A DNA stretch of 64,000 nucleotides from Trichopria drosophilae (lineage: Eukaryota; Arthropoda; Insecta; Hymenoptera; Diapriidae): NCBI GenBank assembly GCA_030407085.1, contig CM059587.1, positions 101,613,001-101,677,000 on the forward strand, in the 5' to 3' direction. Below the pieces are notes generated by a model. It was not told the origin of the DNA and searched no databases. It worked only from the letters and a program-made list of their open reading frames with translations. Shown here piece by piece: positions 1 through 14,209 of the stretch. The position numbers and the translations under genes were made by a program. The number at the start of each line of letters is the position of its first letter. Position 1 is the first letter of the stretch.

Positions 1-70
1 ATAAAGAACAAACGAACAAACTTGTGAATTCTGACCCCGGATTTAGTTTCAGCGACCCAAAATACGTTAG

Positions 71-2050
71 AAATGGCTAATCTAGTTCGAGGTGCAAACA
101 AATTTATTGTTGGTGTAGGGCTGTTTAGTAATAGACAATATTAAAATAGGATTACTGGAGCAAAAAATAATAAATTGATCAACTTGTTCAAAATCGATCG
201 CATTTTATTGATCAGATGCAGATTAAACTTCATCTTCTTCTTGAGACGTTCTTCGATCGACTTTGATTGAAGTTAATCGAAACTGATAAACAAATTAAAT
301 CGGCAAAACGTACATTCCATTTTCATCCGAAAAGTTTTCATTTGAAAAAGTTCGAAATTTCTCAAAAATTAGATCTGCATTTAATTGATCTCATTTCATC
401 GAATTTGATGAAAATTTGATTAATATCCTTTGATAAATATAACAAATAAATTTATGTATTTATGAACTGTAACATAAAGAGATGACGATGCTAGTAAATC
501 GTATGTTTTATTAAATTAATTAAACATTTAAAATACGTCACTGTATAGATTATTCCTAGTTCTCCACAAATTTGTTACAAAATAAAAATTTTAAATAAAA
601 AAAAGGAACTGAATGAAGTAAAGTTAAACTGAAACTGAAAAAATCAATTATTCGTGGGTAAGCAAGAAAATCATAAAAATAAATTTACAAATATGAACTG
701 AAAGAAAGAAGAATCTAAATGTTGTATGTCCCAATGCAAATAATGAGGTTATTAGAACATAAAAACATTTTATATGACAACTTTAAATTAAAAACATAAG
801 TTATGACGTATTAGGTATCAATTTACGAATAACTTTCAAGATTTGGGGTACACAAATTCTGCACTAATTTTAAGTTATTTTGATGTCTTCTTTATGTTAA
901 CACTGTTAAGAATATTTATTTATTGAAAACTGAAAATGTTTTTAATTAATCGGTTAAGATCGGTTTTAATTTACATAATCGTATAGAACTAATAATAATG
1001 TATACTTTTCCTGGATGGACATCATGCCGACATATTATCAGAACGTAGTAATGAATTGAACATTTAATTGTAAAAATCCAAACTGTTAATTAAGAATTAA
1101 TAAAATACTGTATTCGAAAAACTTTTCTATGACGAATCACAAAAAGAGTTTTTAAAATTTGAATTCAACTTCTTTCTTATTTGTCTATATCGCACATGCG
1201 AAACAAAACTTACGTGTTTCCGTGTTGTTGATTAAGACAAAGTTTCGAGACGAAGGTATATATTATTTGTAAATTCTTTTAACTAGTTGTAGAAGAATTT
1301 AACAAATTGGCATTAAATTTGCTGCAATGGCAGTTTTTGAACCCAAATTGTCGGAGTTTTTACGGTTTCTCAACGAAGATCTCTATCAAATGAGGTTAAT
1401 TCGTTTTTTACCTTAGTGAACCTTATACCCACCAAGCTATTATCTACTTTCACTACTCTTTTTATAACAGTCTAAGTTGAATTTGATGAACGTCAATTTT
1501 TATTATTACGTTGCAATTCCTTCCTTAATGTAATGTACGTATTAAGAAAGGAATATATTTTCACGAAATAATAAATCTTGTTTTTAACGTTCATTAGTTT
1601 AAATTATGAAAAGAATTCGATACTAAAATAATTTTTTAAATGAAGATGTACTCAGTTTTTTGTTTAATTTTACTGTATTAATAATATTTTACATATGATA
1701 TTATCAATATTAAGAAATTTACAACAAATTTCAAAATTTGTGTAAAAAATTATATTTAACATATTAATTTATAAGGTACATACTAAAGAAGCATAAATTA
1801 CGCAAACCAATAAAACGACCCACTAGGACTAATAAAAGTCCACTTGAAAAATAGTTAGTTCTCTTTCAGTTGTGGGGCTCAAATAATTTTTTTGTCTAAT
1901 AAATTCGACTTTTCAAAAGATAGAAAAACTTATAAATTGAAATTTTATAATCCAGTGTTTTTGAATGTCTTTTAAATTAAAGTACCCAAAATCGAGCCAA
2001 AATGCTGGACCAAAATTTGAAACTTCATTTCATTTCAGTAAAAGTCAGTA
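71..2050. other. AT-rich stretch, nothing identified
   Basis: Background sequence with many short poly-A and poly-T runs. The region 190-430 is rich in ATCGA and GATC words, without a clear repeat structure. A GGCGGATCC-family unit ends in the first 70 bases. Confidence 0.5.
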
Positions 2051-2059
2051 GTAGGCTTT

Positions 2060-2270
2060 CAGTATCGTTGATTCTTAACAGTGTCAGATTTTCAAATTCC
2101 AAAATGAACGGCTCAAATTGGTGGAGAAAATTCCGAATCTTTATTGGATTGATATTAAACTTTATATTCTGAGAGTCTTGAGACCATCAACTACGAATCC
2201 GTCGTTAGATCTTCAAAATTTAAATGGTGGATTCACTATCGCCCCATACTGGATCCATCATGTAGATTTT
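2060..2270 (+). repeat. Dispersed GGCGGATCC-family repeat, two decayed units
   Basis: Two units about 120 bp apart keep the family order: GTTGATT or CTACGAATCC, then TCAGATTTTCAAATTCC or GATCTTCAAAATT, then ATGGTGGATTCACTAT-type sequence in place of ATGGCGGATCC. Further single units are visible near 30-70, 4140-4320, 24440-24580, 26740-26850, 30050-30140 and 32500-32575. Confidence 0.5.
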
Positions 2271-4604
2271 GAAAATATAAAATCAATATATTATATATAG
2301 ATTGTTCAAATTTTGAATCTCGATGACTTAAAAAAAACTACAAAATTTAAAAAAGTGCAAGAGAATTATTGTCTAATTTTTTAGGTACTTTATGTTTTTT
2401 CAATATATATCCTCAGTTGTGGAATATTCTAGACACAGTCAAATATAATTATGAGTTTTAAATAGTTTTCAATTCCACATTTTTCGGTTCTTGAATTAAT
2501 TTTTCAAAAATGATTCGAATTCAATTAAAAAACTAGTTACTCTGACGTTTAAAACAACACTCTATAAAGATCTAAAACTATATACAATGTAAATTATTTA
2601 TCTAATATACAGAAGGATTATTCTGAAATATAATTAAAAAAGGTTATATAAATAACATAGGGTGCATTTTCATGAACGTAGTATTTATATGTATGGTTCA
2701 TTATTAAAAATATCGGACAGTGAACATTCGTGTGATCAAACAGTCTTCAAAAATAATGAAACGTCACAACTGCTCAGACATTAGAACTTAAATGATAACT
2801 ATTTCGTATTTTTTGTTTTGTGCAAATCCCTTAGTGTTCGTAAAATAATAATAATCGAATGATTTTAAATAAGGAAAATCCAATTCGAAACAGGATCGAA
2901 TTTGGCTCCTAAAGCCTGCAGGAAACGAGCGCTGCAGCAAAACCGTCCGCAATGCAGCGACGGAGAAGAGACACGGTTCTTTCTGTCCTTTTCCTTCTCT
3001 CATCCTCTCCCGTTGAAAAAAAGCATACGAAATTAAGGTCGGATCGTTTTACCTCTACACAAAGTAGACCTGCGCACCTATGACCCACCTGGAATATCGC
3101 GATCTCATCTACGCACTATTTTGTATAAGACGTATGAATTCTTTTTAGGATGTCAATTGTTCATGTCCATAAAATTATAAAACTTTTGGATGATGAGGGC
3201 TAAACTTGATATACTATTTCAAAAACCAATCTTGCAAATATTTTGGAATTGAGAATTTCGATAGACGCAAGGCGAGGAACAAAGCAACAAAAAAATTGGT
3301 CGTTGATGAACTTTAACGAGTGCCGGCATCGTTGGAATGGCGATAGTTATCGTATGCACATTATCAATCATAAGAGTTCCTGCCTGGGATTGCATTCACG
3401 CTCGTCACGCGATACCCTTGCTACAACCTCGTAAATAGACAAGCATGCGGAAGAGAAAAAGAGGGGAGAGAGTGAAGAATCGAAAAAAATCGAAATTTTA
3501 TGAACCATGAAAAGAATTTTTATTAATACGAAATATTTACGACACCTAAAGTGTGCGTTTAAATTTGAAATTTTATTACGTTTAAAAATAAAATAGTTCA
3601 AATGGGATTTATTAATGAACATAGCTGTAAATTTGAAAAAAGAGTCTTAACCATGTTGAAACTATCCAAAATATGAAAGAAAATGAAAGGATCTAAATAT
3701 ACCACTGGCATCAATAAAAATATGTCAATTGCACAAAGTTAGTGTGTTATGCTTTGTTATATATTATTAAATTCTAAATATGCCATGGCACTTTTTTATT
3801 ATAATTAAATAGGTAACAAAACGGACCAAAGGACAAGAGGTTATTGGAAATAATAAATATGAATTCTGAGGCCAGATTAACAACATTGTACATGTAGTTT
3901 AAAAAATGTCAAAATGGTTGTTTAAAACAAATAAGAAGAGGGCAACTTAAGACAGGATGTTTATCTAGAATTGTAGGAGTTGACGTTAAACAGTAAAAAA
4001 TAGTCTTAACTAGTCATTTTTGCCAAGATATTTGACACATGTCTCATTATATTCTACACGGAAGGAAATTAATTTGATAAAAGTAGTCATTCCCAAGTAG
4101 TAATTTTTATGTGACATTTTAAACTTTTTCATCCGTCATATTGGTTCCGCCATTCGGAATTTTCCAAATCTGATGCGATTCTGAATTAGCGATCTCAACA
4201 AACCTTGAGTAACATGCTTTCATGTCCGACAATTTTTCAATTTTTTACGAAATTATTCACCATATTTGACCCTTTATTTCGAATTTTGCATATCTATTAT
4301 CACTGATCTCAAAAAGTAATATTTAGGCCATTTCATTCATCTAAACATTGTTACATTAACGCTGAAATTTTTTTTACAATTATTGATACACATAATGATA
4401 TTTAAATGCCATTTTTCAGTTTTTTTCGTTCGTAAGTTTGGCGCGAAGACTCACAATGTCCATCACAAAATTTTAAAGAAATTAATAGCTTGACATAGAG
4501 CACTTTTGTATGTGTTTCAAATCGAAAATGAAGTAATAAAAAATGGGCCAAAAAGCAGACGTTTTTAGCGTCACGCTTTTATGAACATAATGGTACTTTT
4601 AATA

Positions 4605-4800
4605 TAAAGGGCGTAAAATAAGAGTTTTACGCTTTGGTTGGTGATTACACGCCCGAGGGACGGAGTATTACCATATGCGGCGTAAATTCTACGCGCGCTC
4701 TGAGAACAATATTTTTCGATTGTGATGGTGTGAAATTACCATTTTTACACATGATGATTTGGAAAAATCATATATAGGTCGTGAAATGGCCATTTTAAGC
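4605..4800. repeat. GGCGTAAAA hairpin-family element, copy 1
   Basis: Opens with GCGTAAAATAAGAGTTTTACGC, of which GCGTAAAA and TTTTACGC are the arms. It continues with GCCCGAGGGACGG and GGCGTAAATTCTACGC. The same order of words, GGCGTAAAA hairpin, CCGAGAGACGG and TTCTACGCCC, occurs at 24.93 kb. Confidence 0.55.
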
Positions 4801-5002
4801 CTGCTGAATTGAAAATGAAATTTATCAACTTTTGTAATGCTATCATTAAATAAAGGACTCTTTGTATACTTCGTTATAATATATTATGTTGGAAATAGTA
4901 TTTGTATAAATTAAAATTCATAATCCAAATAACAAGACCATTATTTTAAGAATCATTTTATTTTTTTTTTAAATTTCGATTATACAATGATTACGAATGT
5001 CT

Positions 5003-5270
5003 GCACAGAGAAAAAAAAAGTGTTAATGGAACCACGAAAAAATAGTAGAATCGATTTTAACTTCTTAAGTAGTAGAATTAACTATATATATATATATAGT
5101 TAGAGTTGATATTTGAGGTTATGTACGAACGATTTAACAATCGGAAAATGGTAAATGGAACAATTTTATTGTACCGTTTACCATGGGAATAGTTAATGCA
5201 ACAACTTTTTAGATTTATGCGTTTTACAATTACAAAAAGGTTCCGTTAACTATTTCCTTTCTCTCTGTGT
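5003..5270. mobile_element. Small MITE, 268 bp
   Basis: Left end CACAGAGAAAAAAAAAGTG...TTAATGGAACC is an inverse match to GGTTCCGTTAAC...CTCTCTGTGT on the right, about 30 bp each. Between them are a TA microsatellite and a pair of inverse words, GGTAAATGGAACAA and TTGTACCGTTTACC. No coding capacity. Confidence 0.6.
5083..5099. repeat. TA dinucleotide run
   Basis: About eight TA units within the MITE at 5.0 kb. Confidence 0.85.
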
Positions 5271-5279
5271 GGCTAAGTT

Positions 5280-8200
5280 CACTACAAGTATTATTGGAAT
5301 GTTACTAGTAGTAATAATAACAATGATTTCGGTTTAGCTAATCATAATTTGAGATTAATATCAACAGGCTGAAAATATTACAAATATTTTATCTGCAATA
5401 GAAATAGATTGTCTTGGTTCACACGAAGAAGAATCTCAGTTAAGATTTATAATATGTATTACGATTACGTATTTTTATTACAATATGTACTAACCATCTG
5501 CATTTATGTTTAAAACTATTACAACATGTATTGTAAATCTTAACATTCATTTATCTCTATGAAATATGTCCGATGTATTAAACGAATATCAACAGTTTCT
5601 TACTTTTTATTTAATAGAGGTTAGACTACTAATAAATGCATATATATATATAACATTTACCTCTGTTGCCTGCTCTGTCTGAACTTAAAATCAATATTCC
5701 TAATACAATTTACGTAATCCATTGTTTGATAAATTTCGCTTCGCAATATGAATATAAACAAATCTGGACAACGTTTCCCTTCGCCCGTAATCGTAATCAG
5801 CTGTGTACATAATGTTCGCCAAATATAACCTCAATTGACGACAATGTCCTACGATTGCAAACCGAACGTAAAATACGTACCTCAAGTTATATTTATCTAT
5901 AATTTGCTAAAAATGAAAACAAGTGTTTTTTATTAACCATTAACCACATCATCGATAACCATATGTTTTACAATCTGCGATCTTGGTCGATATGCTAAAT
6001 TTTAAACAAAAAGTTCTAAACTATTGTTAAAAGTACGCACACCAGATGGGGTTATTTTCTTTCAGTCTCCCAACAGTAAAATGCGTTTTTTCAGGCCTTA
6101 GTACCTCCGAACATTTTTAAATGCGCTGCTGTAACACTACCATAATAGTGACGCATATTTTTGTTTCTTCCTTTTTTTTAGAAGATAGCAAATCAAAATC
6201 CGTAATCGAGAATCTATTTTAGTGATATTCAATATTAAATGAAAAAAATCACAAGTTCATATAATGAACATCAAAATTATCTGTTTGATACACTGCGCAT
6301 TTGATATATTACATTGACCAAGTGTATTTTCAGGTCATGGACGTGTAAAATGTAATTTAATGAATATATTCACCAAAAAAATTCATATAAGAATTGTCAT
6401 TAACTTTTTATCCTGCATTATAACATATTTCATGGAGTTTTACGTTTTACATTCTGAAATTTAATGTATAGTATGAATTAAATTTAAGGAACGTGAGCTT
6501 AAATTTTACTTAACATTATTTTCGTTTAATTATTGTCTCTGATCTTAGTTTTCTTAAATTCATTAAGTGTCATCGACAAATGTTTAACAGTGTAAAGCAT
6601 GTCAAATTTCAACGAAATAATGTTTATAGTAGCAAAACAGTTCGCATTGTCATCAACAAAATTTATTGTTTTGAATTCTCGTTCGTTTCTCAATCGATTT
6701 CGCTAAAATTTGCTGTACATCCATGAAAAATGCGTGAAATAGCTGTAAAATGGTAATTCATTGTGAATTCTTTCTAAAATATATGTTTTTTAATGAAAAT
6801 AAATCGTATTTTTCGACATCGGTAAAAGCGAACTTGATCAAAATTGCGATGCGGAATTTAGTTATTAAGTTCGAAATTAAATCTAAGAAATAAGAAAGGC
6901 GTTTCTTTGGATTTAGGAGAATCTTGCTATCCACTGAAAGATTTTATCCTAATGCTAAGAACATTATTCTTAAGAAAAGATTCTAGCAGATAGTCATTTT
7001 AATTCTAATCATATACATATATGTATATATAGAGTGTAAAATACTTTGTCGAACGTTTCCTAAAATTCTAGATCGCATACAAATTTACACTCATGTTAGA
7101 TAATTTATTTTTGTACTTTAATACTATTCGTTTGTGGCATTTTACGAAAGCATTTCTAAAAATGTGAAAAAATTTATTTAAAAAATGAAGCAACAAAAAC
7201 ACTTTGGGCAACATTTTATAGAAACAATACTAAACAAAACTTTTTGAAAAATATTTCATATATAAATTTAAAAAGTAATATATACTTTGACCTTCTGCGC
7301 CATTCTGAAAAAGTCATTATTCCCACTGTGAATACTAAAATACGCAGATAGCAAGTATTGTCTATAAAATCCTATTAAAGCACAAAGCGTCGTTAATTCT
7401 GCAGATCGCCGAATGCAAATAAGCGGTGATTATATCCAGAATTATAAGAAGTGATTCACTTTTCTTAGCCATTTTTCCCCGTCGGCAATGGTTTCACTCC
7501 GTCGCGTTGAAATAAGTAATTGGGTAAAGCGGATTTCTTAATTAAATATAAATGCATTTTCCATTTCGTTTTTAAAATGGAAGAGGGATTTTAACTCAAG
7601 CCGTGAAGTCTGCATCGGATATAACTTTCTTACATTTACGGAAAATAATGTATTTCTCAATGCATTCGGAATTAATTAACGTATTACCTGTACTTATTGA
7701 ACAAATTCTTTTTATGTTATTTTTCGGATGAGATTTACATAAATTGAGAAAATAATCTCTTATGCTTAACAAATTTTACATGTAACAGAACTTTACTACA
7801 TTTCAGAATTTGCGCTTATCTAAAAAAGTCTTGCAGACCGTGTATTGAAAATAAAAATTCAATAGTTAAGCCAACTCAGCTAAAGCGGTTAATGAAAAAG
7901 TTATTCATCTAATAAACTACAGTTGATACAAGCTTCAACTTTTTTTCCTGAACAACCATGAGATGTCAATAAATGTTGATTATTATCAATGAATTGAGTC
8001 TTCAGAAAGGGAAGTTAAATCGTCCCCTAACATTTTTAACAGTGTCGAAAATTACTATGTAATGGCCGAATGATTATAATCTACATATTAGACCAGAAAA
8101 TTCACATAATGGTATAAATTAGCACATGTGTAAAATAAAAATGAACTGTTTTTGGGATTCTCCTTCAAACGGAGTAGGCTAAATTTTCGAAAACGTAATT

Positions 8201-10200
8201 TGACACTACTTTATTTGTTTAAATGACCATTTTGAACCACTGATTTTCTAGATCAAATTTATTATTTAATTTCGAATAATTGTTGGCGTTTAGATGTCAC
8301 TTAAATGCATATTTTTAAAACAATCGGGAACATATTTCGGATACATCAGAAAAAGTCATCGTGCGAAAATGACGATTGAAAAAAAAATATTTAAAAAATC
8401 GGTGTTTTCAGAAAAGTTCCCTCCGATAGAGCTTTTCCAAAAATCGGGGTAAATGGTCATTTCGATTTTTGTACAGTTTTATTTTGCGAATACCATAAGG
8501 CTGAGTTCCGTGTGTAAATTCTGCGTATTTAGCCATTGAAGGGTTTAAACACTAATAATTTAAACGTTAATAAATGTTAAAATAACATTTATAAAATTCG
8601 ACCACTATAGCAATAAATCGCAGTCAGTATATTTTTGTTTCAATTGGCATAATCATGTAAAGATAAATAAAATGGTTTCGTTTGTGATGAATATTTTATT
8701 TAGTAAAAACTATTAATACATAAATAATAGGTTTCTTTCAATTCTTAACACTAATTTAACTTGCACCGATGCATATAGCACAGAAAAAAGTTCTATGCAG
8801 CGTAGAACTTGGCACACCGTATATAATCACCCTGTATAGGTATAACGATCGGCAATATAACGCGACCACATCACTCATTAATTCACGTTTGAACGTTATA
8901 CCCAGCAAGAAAATTCTTTACGTGTTAGGGCAAATAGCAGCCAGTGCAATTCAGTATTTGCATTCCGATGATCAGCTGCGTGTTAATGTTCAACTTTCAC
9001 AAGCTTCAAATGTAAATCAGTGGTATGTGAAATTTTCCCACTTACATTTATAAACGTTTATTTACGAGTAATGCGAATCGTTTGTCGACGATTATCATTT
9101 TATTGTTTTAAATATTGAGAGTGAGAATAACATTAAACCAACTAAAAGAAATTGTGCAACTTTTCTAAGTTTTGAATAAGAGTTGCCTATATAAAATTGT
9201 TATCTCGATTTTTATTAATTCAAGAAATACGTCTGAAATATATAATTCCTTCGAAGTTCCTGAAACGAAATCCGTCGAGTCAAAACTTCGGCAATATTTA
9301 AGGAGATTTATTACAGTGCTCAACAGAAGAAATATTAGCCAAGTGTATTAAAATAATACAGACCGAAAATAAATTCCACATGGTTTTGGTTGTTTAATTT
9401 TTATGGTAACTTTTATACTAGTTCTCATCAGAATTGACTAAAACTCGTTTTTCATCCAACATTATTAACTTACGTAAACAAAGCAAAGAACAAATAATAA
9501 ATTTATTAATAAAAAAAGGCGTATGATATATTATACATTTCTAGTAGAAAATTACGCTACATTATTGATATACTTTTCGAAAAGATGTTTTTATAATTTT
9601 TAATATTTCATCAGTCCACTACTATCAGTGCTTTTGTAACAATGCTAATGCCCTGCAGTAACTTTTAATTCTTTTTATGGTAAATTATAAGAGAAAGTAT
9701 ATGGTATAGAATGAGACTAGAAATAAATTAGAGTCGTAGCATAAATATTACATTCATAAACATTTAAAATCATCAAAGAGAACAACCTTATAAGAAAAAA
9801 TCTATTTTGTAAAAACTTTATATAAAATGCAGTTTACGTCGAACAAAGTTATAAATCTTTTTCGAAATATCTTGTAAATGTGCCGGTTCTGGAACGCTTT
9901 GACAAAGAATGATAATTATGTAGAATCCTTTTGAACATTGGTAAATAAACAAATTATGTTTGTCCGCTTAATAAATATCAGTGTAAATTTACGTTACAGT
10001 ATGCATAAAATGCTCTTTACATATTTTTATCTTTTCGAAGAAGTTTCATTTTGAACGTTTGATTTTTCATAAAAATCAAAATATCTGCATGTTTATACAT
10101 TTAAAGTAAAAAAATCAAGAACGCGTTTCTGATAAGATATCTAGTAGTCAGAAACCGGTATCATAGTGAAAGTTGCATTGTAGTAAATATTATATCCTGA
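5280..10200. other. AT-rich stretch, no gene
   Basis: No convincing open frame. The 94-codon frame at 8769-9053 has no recognisable domain. It starts 50 bases before a CACCCTGTATA word that is common at the ends of insect transposons. Near 8510-8545 and 10390-10430 the words GCGTATTTAGCCATTGAAGG and GCATGTTTAGTCGTTAAAGA look related, a possible dispersed repeat. Confidence 0.4.
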
Positions 10201-10221
10201 AAATCGGAGTATTTTCAGTAC

Positions 10222-10250
10222 CAACTAACTAACTAACTAAGCAACTAACT
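10222..10250. repeat. AACT tetranucleotide microsatellite
   Basis: AACTAACTAACTAACTAA with flanking partial units. Confidence 0.8.
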
Positions 10251-10799
10251 ACTTAAAAAAATGTGTTAAGCGCCATTTTTAAAATATCCAACCAGCGCCA
10301 TTCGAAATCGCGACCTCAAAACAAGTCGGATGTGGATGCGATTATTTAAAAAAAAAATGTTTGTATAAATAAACCGATACTACAATCTATGTGCAAATCG
10401 TGCATGTTTAGTCGTTAAAGAGGTTTAATGGGTGAATATTGTTTTCTCTTTACAAAGTCGATCGTCGGAGTAATAAAGATGACGTATAATATTACAGTTA
10501 AACTGACTTCTACAAATCTTTTCTTTATCTACATTCTTAATTGTTTCAACTTTTTAGGACAGTTTCTGCAGTTAATGAAATGTAGTTAAGGACCAAAAAT
10601 TTTCTAATAATAGTTTACAAGATATGTTTTCCTTTTGCGCTGCGGCCGATGAATGGTAGAATTTATTATTTCGTTAAAGAAACCCAGGTATCAGGTCATT
10701 CCTATAAATAATCTGTCAAAACTAACATTATAAACATAAAGATAGGTAATATCGAACTCCCATCATGAAATACTTGTAACTTCCCATAATAGAGACCTA

Positions 10800-11400
10800 A
10801 TGAAGCGACCAATTAAAATTACGGTGGACTGTTCGTTAACGTATTGCTGTTCGCCAGACGAAAGCCTCCGGTATATAAATCTCGGCGAAACAATACGTCC
10901 CCTATCGGAAATTGCCGCGCCGCCGCATAATTGGTGCGCTTAATAACAAATATTCGATTTCGCCACGGTTACATAATGAATTTATTTGTAAAATGGACTA
11001 ACTGTATAATTCATCTGCATAGAATTATTCTTCAGGCGGTCAACTGCGTAATTACTGGAAATTTGGATCTCCCTCTGCCAGGCGTTACTGAGATAGGGAT
11101 GAGTTATCGACTCCTGCAGGGTATGGGGGGTGCTAGAATATCGCGCAGGCCGAAACGACCTAATTGTTCTGTTAAATTTACCATGCATGTATGAGGAACG
11201 ACGAGGAGTTTATAGCTACAGACTCCCGGGACGTGCGCATCAGCCAACGTAAACAACTTCAGGGCAGAGCTGGCTTGCTTTTCCGCACTTTTAAAGATGC
11301 AAGTTGATCGGTATTTTGCATTGTTAACGCGGCTGAAGACGTGCTAACCAATTACAGTCTGAGAGTTCACAGATTTTCTTTCCCTAATGGTGGGAAGCAT
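10800..11400 (+). promoter_or_regulatory. GC-richer segment with TATA-like box
   Basis: GGTATATAAATCTCGG at 10870-10885 is a good TATA match within locally GC-rich DNA. No Inr match is seen at the right distance and the open frames at 10931-11194 and 10982-11188 are short overlapping chance frames. Weak evidence only. Confidence 0.2.
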
Positions 11401-11901
11401 CGTGATTTGAGAAAAATGAAGTTTTTATAGTAATACAAATTTTGTAACACAGTCAAAATTTTATTGTTATCTTTTTAGGCTCGCATTATTAATTTATTTA
11501 TTTGTAAATGAGAAAAACTCACATTACCATTATAAGACCGTACAAAATGAGAAGAAGAATGTATTCTACTGAAAGTAATAAGAATTCACCGACGTTAGTA
11601 GTAATCACAGAACTTAGATATAAAAAATAGATGAAATAGTACGGATTTGAAAAATGACTTGAAATTGGTTGAAGCTGTATGTTTACGGACCAGACCCTAA
11701 AAGTACTACACCCTCAAGAGTTGTGCTTAAATGCAGCTTTGATAGTTGGATGCATTAGGTACAATAATTGATAACAAATCGACAACTTCACCTATTGTTG
11801 CAGTAATAAATATGACACACTATCTGACAGTGAGGATGAAAAAACAAACTAAATTTGATCATACGTAATTTAGCCAAAGAGAAAGCGCACGGAAAAATGT
11901 T

Positions 11902-12078
11902 TGAACTCCACACAAACCAGGTTTGTGTTCAATCCAATTCTCGAAGTTCGTGGTCAACAAAACTCTGTACTTTGTTCAGTGTCCAAACTCTTTGGACATA
12001 CACACTAACTTTGGGCAGAGCACAAACCTTGTTTGTGTTGAACACATAGCAGGTTTGAGTTGAGCACAAACCAGGCAC
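11902..12078. repeat. Tandem array of short palindromes (CACAAACC-GGTTTGTG)
   Basis: The clearest copy is ACACAAACCAGGTTTGTGT (11910-11928), a perfect palindrome around one base. A second is CACAAACCTTGTTTGTG near 12018-12036. Between and after them lie decayed versions (CCAAACTCTTTGG, ACACTAACTTTGGG, AGGTTTGAGTTGAGCACAAACCAGG), making about eight units of roughly 19-25 bp. A stop-free frame of 64 codons across it is not a gene. Confidence 0.7.
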
Positions 12079-12089
12079 GTATGGAGCCC

Positions 12090-14200
12090 GAACTATTCTT
12101 TTCTAGGTACCTAAAGAAAGGAAAAGTTCATAAAAATAAAATAAAATAATGAAAAATAAATAATCCAAATAAATGGAATACAAAATTAACAACATAATTC
12201 TGGACATTTGTGGACCATCTGCATAATGTTGACTTTCGACAATAGATATCTTCTTCTTCCAAAAAATAGAAGATACAAACTTGAATAGACCCCAAAAACA
12301 CAACGGAAACGTGGCATCGACTACCAACCTCAAATTATTCTTTATTTTAACATTTTAAGGTCGAATTATAAGATTTTATGAAGTTTTTTTTTGAGGTTAC
12401 GTCAAAAACCTGACGTGGAGTTAAGCGTACTTTGGATTCAGCGACCTAAAAAACATACCAGACACAGAACGACCTCCATATTCGTGCTTCAGTTTCTTTT
12501 TTGTTTCAGTTTGTTTGTGTTATATATTTTACTGACAATCCACTGAAGTTTAGAAGAAAATAAATTTTTGTCATATCTAACTTTCTGGAATCTCCATTTT
12601 ATAAAAAAAAAAACAAATTCATGAAAATACCCGTTTCCGGTTTTACAGTCTAAAATAGTTTGCTAGCTAATGAACATAAAAATTAAAGCCTATGTCTTAT
12701 TCGGGAATTAGTGATAAACACGCTGAACAGTAATCAATTCTTCGTAAATTCTGTAACTTAAACTGAGGAAAGTGTCTTTTATCCACTACTAAAGTTAACG
12801 TAAAACAGTCTTTTTGGAGATAGATATATTCTAAACACTAAATTTTAATAACATCAAAGAGAAATATTCATATACTTATATGTTATGAAAAACCTAATAG
12901 TGTTTTTTCTTCATCATGTTTTTCCGTATATTCAAGCAAATAAAACTGTTTTTTCTCTCTTACGATCGAGATTTTTAATCTACAAAAAAAATACTTTAAA
13001 TACATATTTTAGCTGTTAAGGATGTATGTTATAAATTAATATTTTTACAAAGGTATATTAAGTAACATTTTAAATTGCTACTGCATGTTTCGCAATAACA
13101 CATGATTCGTTTACACATGAAAATACACGCGAGTGGCTCGTAACGCACCTAAAAGCGTGCACGTTTTGATAATCAATTATTAACATGAAACCCTTTTAAA
13201 ACACATTAAAATAATGAAAATAAAATATAATACTTCACTTGTTAGGTACATTCAGCGCTCGTCGATTTGTACGCCATTTACGATCGTCCAAATGTATTCT
13301 CGACATGTCAAAAAGATAAAATCGTTTTACGTTTACTGTTAATTAAAATATGAGTGTTTAACTTTGAATATACGCAATAATCATTGTAAATTACATTATT
13401 CGATTTTTTTGGAATTATATGAACATAAAATTGTTTTTTAAAGCGCTCTGTTGTGAAATGCACTTTAAAACATACAAAATTGCGGTTAAAAATTATCATG
13501 AGAAATGTTTTGGGCCTTTTTTCTGGCAAGGATAAAATCAAGCATTGCTACATTTCCTAAAATAAATATTAAGAGGCAGAAACAGCGACGTAATCTAAAC
13601 TAAAAACTTGAAACGTATAAAACTGAAATATGCAGGTTTGCTATGAAAATGTGGTGTCATTTTCTGGAATGGATTTACTATCGATTTATGCAATTACGAA
13701 AACAAAATCGAATTTCGTTTCGTAAATACTTAGCCCAATTTTAGTACAGTTGGTTTACTTTGTAATATCTCCGTGTTATTTAAGTATACATTATAAACTT
13801 GCACCTTTTATTTCACTGGAATTGAATTTTATTATTTTGAATTATTTTAAAAGCATTAAATTAATAATGGATATCAATGAGAACATGACAGGTCAGTTAC
13901 TGGCCCAACTCTTTTTCAACTTGGTTATGTATTAATCATATCTGGTTACACTTTTATTCATATTTAACTTTCTGCCAGGAAAAATAATAATTTAAGAATA
14001 TTTTCATGTACAATAGGAATGTTTCAATATGTGTAAAACATTTTATGTCGTAAACAAACGTTTACATGAATTATATTGCGCTTAATAATTCTAACGCCGT
14101 CTTTTACGTATTTTTTTTCATTTTATCGTTTGTGTCACGCAAGTCATCCAGTAAGATAATAAGTAGAAACTGTACATCATATATTTTTGGGTTTGCTGAA
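12090..14200. other. AT-rich stretch, nothing identified
   Basis: Only short chance frames on both strands. One GGCGGATCC-family fragment (TTGGATTCAGCGACCT) lies near 12432. No promoter, RNA gene or repeat beyond this is evident. Confidence 0.45.
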
Positions 14201-14209
14201 AACGAACCT

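Noticed and set aside
6950..7030. Palindromic ATACATATATGTAT stretch near 7010
   Set aside because: Simple TA-rich sequence, expected at this composition.
8810..8840. CACCCTGTATA word resembling insect transposon ends
   Set aside because: Single occurrence with no inverse partner found nearby, so no element could be delimited.
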